From a bacterium (lineage in GTDB: Bacteria > Myxococcota > UBA727 > JAUIJE01): DNA of 64,000 bases. Where the stretch lies: contig JAUIJE010000010.1 in assembly GCA_030431455.1 (NCBI GenBank), forward strand, positions 124,001-188,000, read 5' to 3'. A program made the position numbers and the translations under genes. Positions 28,603-39,180 of the stretch are shown one piece after another; position 1 is the first letter of the stretch, and each line of letters begins with the position of its first letter. The notes beneath the pieces are model-generated. The model was not told where the DNA came from. It saw only the letters and a list, made by a program, of their open reading frames with translations, and did no database searches.

Positions 28603-29803
28603 CGGTGAAGCTCACATGCGGCCACAACGTGCCCCCGATGGCCCCCGGGGTGGTCACCGGCCACGGGGCCTCGGGCGCAAGGCCCGGCGCGGCCTTGGAA
28701 AAGGCCCGGGCCACGCCGTCGTTCTCTTCGGGGCGGTAGGTGCACGTGGCGTACACCAGCCGGCCCCCGGGCCGCACAAACCGCCGGGCCTGGGCCAAGA
28801 TCGCCGCCTGCACCGACGGGAACGCGGACAGGGCCGCCTCGTCGAGCCGCCACTTGAGATCCGGTCCCCGGCGCACGGTGCCGAAGGCCGAGCAGGGCGC
28901 GTCCACCAACACCACATCAAAAGACCCGTGGGCGGTGGCGTCGACTTCGTCCCACACCGTGACCGCGGCCCCGGCCGCGGCCGCCCGCCGGCGCAGGTGG
29001 GCCCGCCGGGCGGGGTCGATGTCCCAGGCCACGACCTCGCCCGCCCCCGCGAGGCGATCCGCCAGCCCAATGCTCTTGCCCCCGCGGCCGGCGCAGAAGT
29101 CGAGCACCCGCTCCCCGGGCGCGGCCGCGGTGGCGTCGACGATGACCTGGCTGCCCTCGTCCTGGATTTCGTACCGGCGGCGCAGGGTCGGGTCGTGTGC
29201 ATAGACATTGAATCCCCGGGCCACAAACAGCGCGGCCGCGCTCACCCGCCCCCGGCCGAGCACGGTGCCGAGACCCGCGCGCTCGATGTCGGCCGCGAGG
29301 GGTTCGACGTCGTCGACCGCGCGCACCCGCAGGCACATCGGGCCCGGCCGGTTGTAGGCCCAGGCCGCGGCCCAGGGGTCGTCGGCGGTCATCAGCGCGC
29401 GGGCCATGGCGGGGGGAAAGCTCGCCCCCGCGGCCAAGGTCTCGACGTCGAGCACGCCGGGGGCGGGGGCGGAGAAGGGATCGTCGAGGGCGGCGCAGGC
29501 GGTGACCCGGGCCCGGCACGCGGTCTCGGACACCGGGCCGGTGGGCGCCCCCCCGTCGCCGAGCCGGCGCCACAGGCACGCGGTCCCGTAGCTCAGGCGG
29601 GCCACCGCCGCGCGCCCCGGCGCGGTCAAGGCCGGGTCCCGGAGCATCTTGGCCAACGGCCGCTGCAACGCCCGGCGGGGCTTGGCCGCGAAAAAGCCAT
29701 GAAGCACGCGCGCGGCGCGCCCGATGGCGTCGTCGAGGACCGCGGGGTCGAGAGCGGGCACGTCGGGGGGCAACGCGGCGGGCATGCCGGTCGCGCTTTT
29801 CAT
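28547..29803 (-). CDS. RsmB/Nop2-family RNA cytosine-C5 methyltransferase
   Basis: 418 residues: a PUA/NusB-like N-terminal region, then a SAM-dependent domain with VLDFCAGRGGKSIGLA (SAM-binding), DAPCSAFGTVRRGPD (motif IV; PCSA rather than the common PCSG) and the catalytic Cys in YATCTYRPEEN (motif VI). The family methylates C5 of cytosine in rRNA or tRNA; the exact target cannot be assigned. ATG 29803 is used, with GTG 29809 possible. It overlaps the following histidine kinase start. Confidence 0.9.
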   Translation of the reverse strand: MKSATGMPAALPPDVPALDPAVLDDAIGRAARVLHGFFAAKPRRALQRPLAKMLRDPALTAPGRAAVARLSYGTACLWRRLGDGGAPTGPVSETACRARVTACAALDDPFSAPAPGVLDVETLAAGASFPPAMARALMTADDPWAAAWAYNRPGPMCLRVRAVDDVEPLAADIERAGLGTVLGRGRVSAAALFVARGFNVYAHDPTLRRRYEIQDEGSQVIVDATAAAPGERVLDFCAGRGGKSIGLADRLAGAGEVVAWDIDPARRAHLRRRAAAAGAAVTVWDEVDATAHGSFDVVLVDAPCSAFGTVRRGPDLKWRLDEAALSAFPSVQAAILAQARRFVRPGGRLVYATCTYRPEENDGVARAFSKAAPGLAPEAPWPVTTPGAIGGTLWPHVSFTDGFYIARWRALAGRAAMA

Positions 29804-29831
29804 TCGCACGACACTCTGCCAACCGGGGGTG

Positions 29832-30722
29832 ATGTCGGCGGGGGTTTTTCAAAGGTGGCAAGGGCCGCTGTTCTTGCTCGGGTCCGCGGCGCTGTGGGGC
29901 CTGGCGTTTGTGCCCCAGCGCTTGACCACCGAGCCGATGGGCCCGCTGTACGCGTGCGCGTTCCGGTTTGCCCTCGCCGGGCCCTTCGCGTTGCTGGTCG
30001 CGGGGCGGCGGCTGCGCACCTTGACCGGGATGCAGCTCAGGGGGGCGGCCCTGCTCGGGGTCATCCTCGGGGTGTCGTTCGTGACCCAGACCGCGGGCAT
30101 CACCCAGACCGACGTGTCCCGGGTCTCGCTCATCACCGGCCTCTACGCCGCGTTTGTGCCCCTCTTGGCCCCGCTGTTTCGGCTGCCGGGCCCGCGCCCC
30201 CTCGGGTGGGTGGGTCTTTTGGTGTCGCTCGCGGGCAGCGTCCTGCTCGTGGGCGCGCTGTCCAGTGAGATTGCGACCCCGCTCAACCTCGGCGACCTGT
30301 TGACCCTGGCCTGTGCGCTCCTGACCGCGGTGCACATGCTGCTCATCGGGCGGCTCGCCCCCGAGGTCGACCCCTGGGCGCTCAACGCGGTGCAGCTGAC
30401 GGTGATTTTTTTGTGCGTGACCCCGGCCGCGTTCGCCCTCGAGACCGCCCCCGCCCTGGCCGACATCGGGGCCTCGGCGTGGTGGTCGTTTGTCTACCTG
30501 GCGGTGTTTTCCTCGACGGTGTCCTTCGCGTTTCAGATCTCTGGACAGCGCACCACCCGGCCGGGCACCGCGGCCTTGATCATGCTGCTCGAGGCCCCGG
30601 TGGGGGCGACCTTCGCCGCGCTCTGGCTCGACGAACGCATGACCGGCGTGCAGCTGTCGGGCGCGGGTCTGCTCCTCGTCGGGGTGGTCCTGTCCATTCG
30701 GGCGGATCGGTCCGGGGCGTGA
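29832..30722 (+). CDS. DMT superfamily (EamA) membrane transporter
   Basis: 296 residues with ten hydrophobic helices arranged as two EamA halves (LLGSAALWGLAFVPQRLTT at the start of half one; GDLLTLACALLTAVHMLLIGRL at the start of half two; LIMLLEAPVGATFAALWLDE near the end). These are drug/metabolite-type exporters; the substrate is unknown. ATG 29832 has a GGGGG just upstream and gives a standard N-terminus. It is divergent from the methyltransferase. Confidence 0.92.
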   Translation: MSAGVFQRWQGPLFLLGSAALWGLAFVPQRLTTEPMGPLYACAFRFALAGPFALLVAGRRLRTLTGMQLRGAALLGVILGVSFVTQTAGITQTDVSRVSLITGLYAAFVPLLAPLFRLPGPRPLGWVGLLVSLAGSVLLVGALSSEIATPLNLGDLLTLACALLTAVHMLLIGRLAPEVDPWALNAVQLTVIFLCVTPAAFALETAPALADIGASAWWSFVYLAVFSSTVSFAFQISGQRTTRPGTAALIMLLEAPVGATFAALWLDERMTGVQLSGAGLLLVGVVLSIRADRSGA

Positions 30723-30806
30723 CGAGGCTCAGGGTGGGACGGTTTTGACCGGCGAATTCGCGCCCTGCCATGATGACATCTCGTGTGGGGCGTCCGCCGG
30801 AGGGAC

Positions 30807-31145
30807 ATGCAGGTCGACATTCGAAAGGTCGGGGCGCACATCTTGGTGCGCCTGGATGGGCAGATGGACGCGGATGGTTCGCGCGCGGCGGCGGACCAAG
30901 TGGTGCGGCTGCTCGACGGGAAGCCGGTCGAGTTGTGGTTCGATGTGCGGGGCCTGACCAGCTATGCCCCGGACGCCCGGGAGGCGTGGCAAGACGTGCT
31001 GCGGCCGCACCGCGACGGGCTCACCCGGGTCGGGGTCGCGTGGCGCACGGGGCTGACCCGGCTCGGGGCCACGATGTTTGCCCAGGCTTTGGAGCTGCCT
31101 TTGCACGAGCTGTCCGACGACGAACTGGACGCGCTCGTGGCCTGA
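30807..31145 (+). CDS. small STAS-like protein
   Basis: 112 residues with alternating strands and helices (VDIRKVGAHILVRLDGQMDADGSRAAADQVVRLL, ELWFDVRGLTSYAPDAREAWQDVL). They are reminiscent of STAS/SpoIIAA-like or of the 'UPF/DUF' single-domain proteins of Myxococcota; the assignment is tentative. A GGAGGG lies immediately before ATG 30807. It converges on the DUF721 gene. Confidence 0.65.
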   Translation: MQVDIRKVGAHILVRLDGQMDADGSRAAADQVVRLLDGKPVELWFDVRGLTSYAPDAREAWQDVLRPHRDGLTRVGVAWRTGLTRLGATMFAQALELPLHELSDDELDALVA

Positions 31146-31155
31146 CCGCCCCCGG

Positions 31156-32025
31156 TCAGCGGGTGTGGCGCACGGGCAGACGTTGCCGGCCCGCGACCGA
31201 AAAACGCACGTCGTCGACGCGGTCGAGACCGGGCACCCGACAAAGTCTCTGCACCAGCTCGCGCTTGCGCATCGACAGGGTGTGGGCGGCCGCGCTCGAC
31301 GGGACCTCGACCAGCACCCGCGCGCGCCGGGCATCGGCAAACCCCACCGGGCGGCACAGGCCCCAGAGCTCTTCGCCCAGCGCGGGCCGGATCAGGGCCT
31401 CGGAAAAGCTGCTCGCGTCCCGCAGCAGCTGCGAGAGTGGATTTTTGCGGTCGGTCATCACCCGGCGCACGTCGCCGCGCAGCACCCGCACCGGCTTGCC
31501 GTCGTCGGGCAGCTCGAACAGCGCGCGCAGCGGATCGTGGGCCTCCACGTCGAGCCGGCGGGTGTGCTGCAGGTAGCGGCGCCGCTCCTTTTGCGCCCGG
31601 GTCACCGCCCGGTTGACAAGGTCGGCATCGCCCCGGGCCCGGCTGAACTCGGCGTACACCGCGGCCTCGACGAGGGACTTTTTCGACGCGACCACGTCCG
31701 CGTCCACCACGCGCTTTTTCATCAGCTGGGCCCCGGGGTGGCGCGGGCTCTTGCACATCGCGTGGGTGGCTTCGACCGCGGCCTCGCAATACGCGCGCAG
31801 CTGGGCCTCGTCGTTGGCCTCCTGGACCGCGGTGGCCAAGACCGACAGCGCGGTGCGCAGCTGGTCGCGGCCGGTGCGGGGGAGCAGCTGCCCATAGGCC
31901 TCGGGCCGGAGCAGCCGGCTGAGGGCGACGTCGACCAGCTCGCGCCGGGCCAGGCCGCGCTCGCTCTCGAGCAGGCGGCGCAACGTGCGGAACAGCCGCC
32001 CGGCCATCTCCTGGGTGCGCGTCAT
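31156..32025 (-). CDS. DUF721 (DciA-like) domain protein with long helical N-terminus
   Basis: 289 residues. The C-terminal 90 residues match DUF721/DciA features (FSEALIRPALGEELWGLCRPVGFADARRARVLVEVPSS, AAHTLSMRKRELVQRL). The N-terminal 190 residues are Arg/Ala-rich and helical, not part of that family. DciA is the common bacterial loader or regulator of DnaB helicase, but a role for this longer protein is not established. ATG 32025 overlaps the upstream outer-membrane gene's stop (ATGA), indicating coupling. Confidence 0.7.
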   Translation of the reverse strand: MTRTQEMAGRLFRTLRRLLESERGLARRELVDVALSRLLRPEAYGQLLPRTGRDQLRTALSVLATAVQEANDEAQLRAYCEAAVEATHAMCKSPRHPGAQLMKKRVVDADVVASKKSLVEAAVYAEFSRARGDADLVNRAVTRAQKERRRYLQHTRRLDVEAHDPLRALFELPDDGKPVRVLRGDVRRVMTDRKNPLSQLLRDASSFSEALIRPALGEELWGLCRPVGFADARRARVLVEVPSSAAAHTLSMRKRELVQRLCRVPGLDRVDDVRFSVAGRQRLPVRHTR

Positions 32026-32864
32026 GGGGCGTCGGGCTCGAGCTCGTCGGTGGCGCCCAGCCACGACCCGTCGTGGCTGTCGGCGAAGAAACTGAACGTG
32101 ATGCCGAGGTCGACCCCCGCGTACAACGAAGAAAACGGCCCGACGTCCCCGGCCGGCCGGCCGATCTCCTGGGCCGAACCCACCCGCCCCCCGAGGAGCA
32201 GGCGGCTCTCCAATGTCGCTGGACCAAGCGAATAGCGCGCGGCCACCGCCCCCATCAGCTCCGCGCCCAACGCCACCGCGGTGCGGATCTTGTCGGGGTC
32301 GAGCAGGAGGTTGGACTCGGGGGGCGCGAACACATCGAGCAGCTCCACCGAGTCCGGCCCGGCAAAGATGAACCCGGTGGGGCCGCTCATCACGTCGACG
32401 AGCAACGACAGGCGATTCTCTTTCACCAGGTCGTAGCGGACCCCCACCATGGGGCTGAACACCGTCGAGGCCGCGGTCCCCGCCGCGGGCTGGTTGTTGA
32501 ACCCGAGGTACACCTTGGGGGTAAAAATCACCGCCACGTGGTCGACGACGGGGTACCAGCGGAGCACCAGCTGCCCCACCCCGCCCCCGATGGCGTCAAA
32601 CCCGATCTCGGCCGGCGAAACCGCGCCCAGCGACCCCTCCGGGCCGATGAACAGCGCGAGCTCGAGCCGCTTGCCCCGCCGGGGGGCCCAGAATTGGCCG
32701 GGGGGATCGAGCCAGTTGCCGGCGAAGAACTCCTCGACGTCGGCCCAAAAATCGCTGTCTGACTTCTGGGTCGTCACCGTCTCGGTGGCGGTCTCGTCCT
32801 GGGCGAGCGTCGGCCCGGCCCACAACAGGCCACACAGGGTCAGGACCAACGCCCGGGTCGACAT
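32022..32864 (-). CDS. outer-membrane beta-barrel-like protein
   Basis: 280 residues: a cleavable signal peptide (MSTRALVLTLCGLLWAGPTLAQ), then amphipathic beta-strands with aromatic ends (GQLVLRWYPVVDHVAVIFTPKVYLGFN, SSLYAGVDLGITFSFF), consistent with a small outer-membrane barrel of unknown function. ATG 32876 is an alternative start. It is followed by the overlapping DUF721 gene. The TgpA gene upstream ends 32 bp away. Confidence 0.7.
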   Translation of the reverse strand: MSTRALVLTLCGLLWAGPTLAQDETATETVTTQKSDSDFWADVEEFFAGNWLDPPGQFWAPRRGKRLELALFIGPEGSLGAVSPAEIGFDAIGGGVGQLVLRWYPVVDHVAVIFTPKVYLGFNNQPAAGTAASTVFSPMVGVRYDLVKENRLSLLVDVMSGPTGFIFAGPDSVELLDVFAPPESNLLLDPDKIRTAVALGAELMGAVAARYSLGPATLESRLLLGGRVGSAQEIGRPAGDVGPFSSLYAGVDLGITFSFFADSHDGSWLGATDELEPDAP

Positions 32865-32896
32865 CGCGCCGACCATACACGACAGGTCGGGGCGCG

Positions 32897-34896
32897 TCAG
32901 GCCCGTCGGCGTGCGGACAACAACTGCGCCCGCAACGCCTCCCGCTCCGGCTCGGGCCAGGGCCGGTGGGCGAACCGCCCGTCTTCGTAGGCGGCCACCG
33001 CGCGTTGGCACAGCCGGCGCTCTTCCTCGGAGAGCGCCCCCGCGCACAGCGCCACCGCTTCCCGGGCGGTCTTGGTCAAAAGGTCGAGCCCCGGCCGGCG
33101 CTCGGCCAGCAACGAAAACAGCGCCGCCACCAGCGCATCCAGGCGCGAACCCTTTTGTCGTCGTCGACGACGACGCCACAACACCACCGCGGCCACCACC
33201 ACCACCGCCGCCCCGACTCCCCCCCCGAGCAACCGGGGGGGGACCTGCTTGAGCAGATCTTTGATCGACCGCAAGGCGGTGACCTGGTCGGCGAAGGTGT
33301 AGTCGACCACCTGGTCTTCCCAGAACTTCAACGCCCGGCGTTTCATCCGGGCCCACGCCGACAGCGTGGCCCGGGGCGCGTCGGGGGTGGGGGTGGGGTC
33401 GTCGACGATCCAGCCCCGGTCCTCGTGCAGCCACTCCACCCAAGCGTGGGCGTTCTGGCCGGTGAAGATCACATCCCCGGTGTCGGGATCGTACGACCCG
33501 CCCTGGTAGCCCCCCACGATCCGGGTCGGCACCCCCTGGCTGCGCAGCATCAATGCATAGGCAGTGGCGAACAGCTCGCAGTGGCCGGTGCGGCGCTCGA
33601 ACAAGAACTCGGCCAAGGGGTCGGACAACACGCTGGGCACAAAATCCAGCGTGTAGGCATAGTCGTTGAGCAGCCCGTCCCGGATGCGGCGGGCCTTGTC
33701 CCCCGCGGTGCGCGCCCCCGCGGCGTAGCGGGCGGCGAGGGCCTCGACCCGGGGGTCGACGTCGGCGGGCCAAGCCAAAAACAGGGACGCGTCCGGCTGT
33801 TCGGCGAAGTCGACCTTGCGGTCGCGGGGGGGCACGTAGCCCGGGCGGCTGATCGCCCCCGCGACCTCATAGCGGAACACCGACGCCAGGGGGCGGGTGG
33901 CCACCAGCTCGTCCCGGGGGTTGATGCCGGAGATGGGGGTCTTGAAGTTGGGGTTGCCTCCGCCCCCTTTGGTGCCGATGGCGTTGCGCACCGGCCCAAG
34001 GGTGAACAGCAGGGGGCCGGCGAAGGGCTGCAGTGTCACTGTGTAGCGCGCCTCGGAGGGCCCGTCCGCGAGCCGCAACGACCGGCTGTCCATCACCGGG
34101 GGCTCGGGGGCCCGGGAAAAGCCACGGGGCCCAATGACCTCGTAGACCCCGCCGCGGAGGTAGAGCCCGTCGATGAACGCGTCCCGGGGGACCCCGCTCA
34201 GCACCGCCACCACGCTGTCGTCCCCGAGCAATGCCAATGGACTTTGACTCAGGCTCACCTCGCCGGGGAAGCGGCCCTTGCTCTTGGGGGACAGGTGGAG
34301 GTCCAAAAACCCGATGCGGGGGAACAGAAAGAACGTCAGCGATGTCACGGTCAGGACCACCACGCTGAGCGCGCCGGTGCCGGCGAAAAAGCGCCACTCC
34401 ACCACGTCGCGGGCCCCGTCGGCGGAGCGGCCCAATGTCTCTTGAGCGCCCTCGAGCAGCTGGCGGGTCATCAGCGACCACACCGCGAGCACCGCGAACA
34501 GCACAAACATCACCGCGTAGGAGATGTTGACGTTGAGCACCGCGCCGGTGAGCACCAACAGCAGGGCCAGCACCAGGGTCTGCAGGTCGTGGGCGCGGGT
34601 GGTGCGGGTGAGCACCCGGGCCACGAGCAGCCCGATCAACGCCGTGCCCCCGCCGAGCACCGCCGCGGGCACGCCCCCGACGACGATTTGGGTGACGCCG
34701 AGCAACAACGAGGCGAGACCGAGCAGCGTGCCCGACCCCGCGGGCGCGGCCCGGCCCCGCAAGCGCAGCCCCATCGACACCCACGGGGCGGCCACCGTCA
34801 GCCACACCGGCACCGGGAACTCGCCCCCGAGCAGCACCAGCGACAGCGCACAGGTGCTGCACAACGCGAGCCCGAACTCGTGGACCTTGCCCAGTG

Positions 34897-34900
<4 letters not shown>
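32897..34900 (-). CDS. TgpA-like membrane transglutaminase
   Basis: 667 residues: about five N-terminal membrane helices (DUF3488-like), a large extracytoplasmic transglutaminase-like domain with catalytic Cys in TGHCELFATAYALMLR (near residue 439), His in QNAHAWVEW (near 485) and Asp in WIVDDPTPT (near 498), then a C-terminal helix and a cytoplasmic helical tail. It is the third gene of a MoxR-DUF58-TgpA operon, a widespread envelope-associated set. Its GTG start overlaps the DUF58 stop by 4 bp. The substrate is unknown. Confidence 0.93.
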
Positions 34901-35972
<1,072 letters not shown>

Positions 35973-35976
<4 letters not shown>

Positions 35977-36929
35977 CGGGGAACGGGCACGTCGTCGAGC
36001 AACTCGGCCACCCATTGCTCAGCGCGCGAGATGTCGCCGCGGACCAACACCAACCGGTGGGGCAACACGTAGGGGGCCATGGCCTTGACGTCGTCGGGGA
36101 GCACGAAGTCGCGGCCGTCGAAAAACGCCCACGCCCGGCACAGGCGGGCCCAGGCCAGCGTGCCCCGGGGAGAGACCCCGAGCGCGACCTCGGGGCGGCG
36201 CCGGGTCTCGTCGGCGAGGGCGAGCATGTAGTCGGCCACCGTCTCGTCGACCCGCACCGCCTTGACCCGGGCCTGGATGGCGAGGATGTCGTCGGGGGAC
36301 AGCACCACCTCGGTGGCCACGAACGCCGACTCCGCGCCCGCGGGCTCGAGCAGCAACGCGCGCTCGTCGCTTTTCGGGGGATAGCCGAGCTTGATCCGGA
36401 CCAAGAAACGATCGAGCTGGCTCTCGGGCAGCGGGTACGCGCCGTGGTGTTCGATGGGGTTCTGGGTCGCGATCAGAAAGAAGGGCCGGGGGAGCGGGTG
36501 GGTCTCATCGTCGACGGTGACCTGCCGGTCGGCCATGGCCTCGAGCAAGGCGCTCTGGGTCTTGGGCGAGGCGCGGTTGATCTCGTCGGCGAGCACGATC
36601 TGCGCGAACAAGGGGCCCTTGCGAAAGCGCAGGGTGCCGGTGTCGGGATCCAGGATCTGTCCCCCCGACACGTCGGAGGGGAGCATGTCCGAGGTGAACT
36701 GAATGCGGGAGAAGCGACACCCCAGCACCCGGGCGGAGGTGCGGGCCAAGGTGGTCTTGCCCACCCCGGGCACGTCTTCGATCAGCACGTGACCGTCGGC
36801 CATCACCGCCGCGAGCACCACCTTGGTGGCCTGGGGGTTGCCGCGCACCACGCGGGCGATCTGGGCGTGGGCCGCGTCGAGCTGCGCAACCAGACCCTGG
36901 GCGGGTTGTCCGTCGGCGAGAGAGGTCAT
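35973..36929 (-). CDS. MoxR family AAA+ ATPase
   Basis: 318 residues with Walker A EDVPGVGKTT, Walker B IVLADEINRASPKTQSALLEAM, sensor 1 FFLIATQNPIE and the MoxR-specific YPLPESQLDRFL. MoxR ATPases act as chaperone-like partners of DUF58/VWA proteins. It is the first gene of the operon. Its start lies 111 bp from the divergent panC. The ribosome binding site is weak, so the start could be a few codons off. Confidence 0.95.
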
Positions 36930-37040
36930 GAAGGGCAACGCTACCGCCTTTGTTCGGGTCACAGCAATGGAACGCCCAGATGGAGGCAACGATCTGTCCC
37001 ACGGTTTCTTTCCGGGGCCGGCCTCGGCTACAACCGGGCG

Positions 37041-37943
37041 ATGTCCAAAGGTCAACGCGCCCGCGCCCCCCGGGGGCCCTTGGTTCTCTCGTCGGTGAGT
37101 GCGGCCCAAGCCCACGCGCTGTCGACGCGCCAGTCCGGCCACACCCTCGGCTTTGTGCCCACCATGGGCGCGCTGCACGATGGGCACCTCGCCCTGCTCC
37201 GCGAGGCCCGGCAACGGGCGGACACGGTGGTGGTGAGCATCTTCGTCAACCCGCTCCAGTTTGACTCTGATGCCGATCTTGACGCGTACCCCGAGACCCT
37301 CGAGCAGGACGTGGAGCACTGCCGGAGGGCCGGGGTCGACGTGGTGTTCGCGCCGGCCCGGGCCCAGATCTATCCCGCCGGGTTTCAGACCCAGGTTTGT
37401 GCAGGTACATTGGCGCGCCCCTTCGAAGGTCGCTCCCGGCCCGGCCATTTCGACGGCATGCTCACGGTGGTGCTCAAGCTGTTCCAGATCGTGCAGCCAC
37501 ATTTCGCGGTGTTCGGCGAGAAGGACTACCAACAGCTGCTCCTGGTCCGCCGCATGGTGCAGGACTTCCACCTGCCCATCGAGATCGTGCCCATGCCCGT
37601 CATCCGCGAGACCGACGGCCTGGCGTTGTCGTCGCGCAACCAGCGGCTGACCAAGACCGCGCGCAAGGCCGGGCTCGCCCTCTCCGGCGCGCTCATCGCC
37701 ACCCAAGACCGGGTGGCCGCGGGCGAGACCTCGGTGAAGCGGCTGCTCGACGAGGCCAAGGCCGCGCTGGCCCGGACCAAGGGTCTTGACCTCGACTATT
37801 GCGCGATTGTCGATCCCCGTTCGCTGGAGCGCGTGTTCAGCGTGCGGGGTCCCGCGCGCATGTTGCTCGCCGGGCAGGTCGGGGGCAAAGACAAGGTCCG
37901 GCTGATCGACAACGGGCCGCTGTTCCCGCCCGTTCCCCTCTGA
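37041..37943 (+). CDS. panC: pantothenate synthetase
   Basis: 300 residues. ATP-dependent condensation of pantoate with beta-alanine in vitamin B5/CoA synthesis. Family motifs: FVPTMGALHDGHLALL (HIGH-type ATP motif, near residue 42), VVSIFVNPLQF, FGEKDYQQLLLVRRMVQD, VRETDGLALSSRNQRL-type region (KMSKS-like loop). Length matches other PanC proteins. panB and panD are not nearby. A copy of the dispersed 13-bp motif lies within the gene at 37400-37412. Confidence 0.96.
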   Translation: MSKGQRARAPRGPLVLSSVSAAQAHALSTRQSGHTLGFVPTMGALHDGHLALLREARQRADTVVVSIFVNPLQFDSDADLDAYPETLEQDVEHCRRAGVDVVFAPARAQIYPAGFQTQVCAGTLARPFEGRSRPGHFDGMLTVVLKLFQIVQPHFAVFGEKDYQQLLLVRRMVQDFHLPIEIVPMPVIRETDGLALSSRNQRLTKTARKAGLALSGALIATQDRVAAGETSVKRLLDEAKAALARTKGLDLDYCAIVDPRSLERVFSVRGPARMLLAGQVGGKDKVRLIDNGPLFPPVPL

Positions 37944-37980
37944 GTTTGTTCTCGGGTACCCTTCGCTGTGGAGGCACCCG

Positions 37981-39075
37981 ATGAGCACGCGCACGTCCCG
38001 CACCCTTTTGGCCCTGTTCGTGTTGACCGCGGGGGGGATGTTCGCCTGGGCCCAGGCCACCGCCCCCCGGGCCATGCCCTACCAAGGCCGCCTGGAGCTC
38101 GACGGGTCCGCCCTCGAGGGGCTGCACACCCTCACGTTTCGCTTCTACGCCGACGCCGCCGCCGACGTGCCCTTGGGGGGCGAGATCGTGCGCGACGTCA
38201 ACGTCAGCCAAGGGGTGTTCGCCACCGTGTTGAGCCCCGTGCCCGACGAGGCCTTCGACGGCAGCGAGGTCTGGCTCGCGGTGTCCGTCGACGGCACCTT
38301 GCTCGCGGGACGACAGCAGCTGCTCTCGGTGCCCTTCGCCATGGGCACGGTCGCCAAAGAAGAGCTGACCTTGTCCGGGGGCCTGCGCATCGGCCGCGGC
38401 GACGACCCCGGCACCGGCCTCGCCGGCGCGCTCACCCCCGACTCGACCATCCGCATCCCCATCGGCGGCGAAGGCGCGGGGGGGCTCGACATGTACGACG
38501 CCCAAGCCCCCGACGAGCAAGGCGCGCGCGTGGTCTACAACTCCGCGGCCGAGACCCTCGAGCTGCAAAACGTCGACGCCACCCTCGAGTACCGCAACGA
38601 CGGCACCCTGCGCCCTTCGACGTACGGGGCCGACGGCTGCCCCGCGGACATGGAGCGCATCGGGGGTTTTTGCATCGACCGGGTGGTGCACCCCGCGGCC
38701 CCGATCGCGGACAGCCCCGGCGGCTTTGGCAGCACCGCGATGGGCATCTGCCACGCCGAAGGCAAGAACCTCTGCGGCATCGCCGCGTTGATGTTGTGCG
38801 ACGTCGTCCAGCCCAGCAACGGGCCCGACAGCTGCACCAACCGCACCGACAAGAACGACGACCCCAACTACCGCATCGCATCCACTGACATTGCGTACCG
38901 GTACGCCAGCGCCGAGGCGGTGCCCTTCGGCCACAACGCGTTCGACAACTTCTCCTGCTACGACCCCACCACCCAGGAAGCCCAGAACAGCCTGGACGCG
39001 TGCAACGACTCCCAGCCCGAGGAGTTTTTCTGTTGCATTGCCGCCCCCGCGTTCGCCCGGCCCATCGGCCCCTGA
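37981..39075 (+). CDS. secreted protein with Cys-rich C-terminal domain
   Basis: 364 residues: a signal peptide (TLLALFVLTAGGMFAWA), a transthyretin/fibre-like N-terminal region (AMPYQGRLELDGSALEGLHTLTFRFYADA), and a C-terminal region with CPADMERIGGFCIDR. The latter resembles the entry of sulfatase-modifying/lectin-like (FGE-sulfatase) domains, then many Cys. The enzymatic part of that fold is not recognisable, so no activity is claimed. A GGAGG lies 6 nt before the ATG. A dispersed motif copy is at 38881-38893. Confidence 0.65.
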   Translation: MSTRTSRTLLALFVLTAGGMFAWAQATAPRAMPYQGRLELDGSALEGLHTLTFRFYADAAADVPLGGEIVRDVNVSQGVFATVLSPVPDEAFDGSEVWLAVSVDGTLLAGRQQLLSVPFAMGTVAKEELTLSGGLRIGRGDDPGTGLAGALTPDSTIRIPIGGEGAGGLDMYDAQAPDEQGARVVYNSAAETLELQNVDATLEYRNDGTLRPSTYGADGCPADMERIGGFCIDRVVHPAAPIADSPGGFGSTAMGICHAEGKNLCGIAALMLCDVVQPSNGPDSCTNRTDKNDDPNYRIASTDIAYRYASAEAVPFGHNAFDNFSCYDPTTQEAQNSLDACNDSQPEEFFCCIAAPAFARPIGP

Positions 39076-39180
39076 GCGCCCGGGCGGCATCACGCCCCCC
39101 GACAGTTCACGCCAAACCGGGGCCCAAGCCCCCCGCCCCTCGTCGACAACGCCCCCCGCTTGCCGCATCCTGGGCCCACG

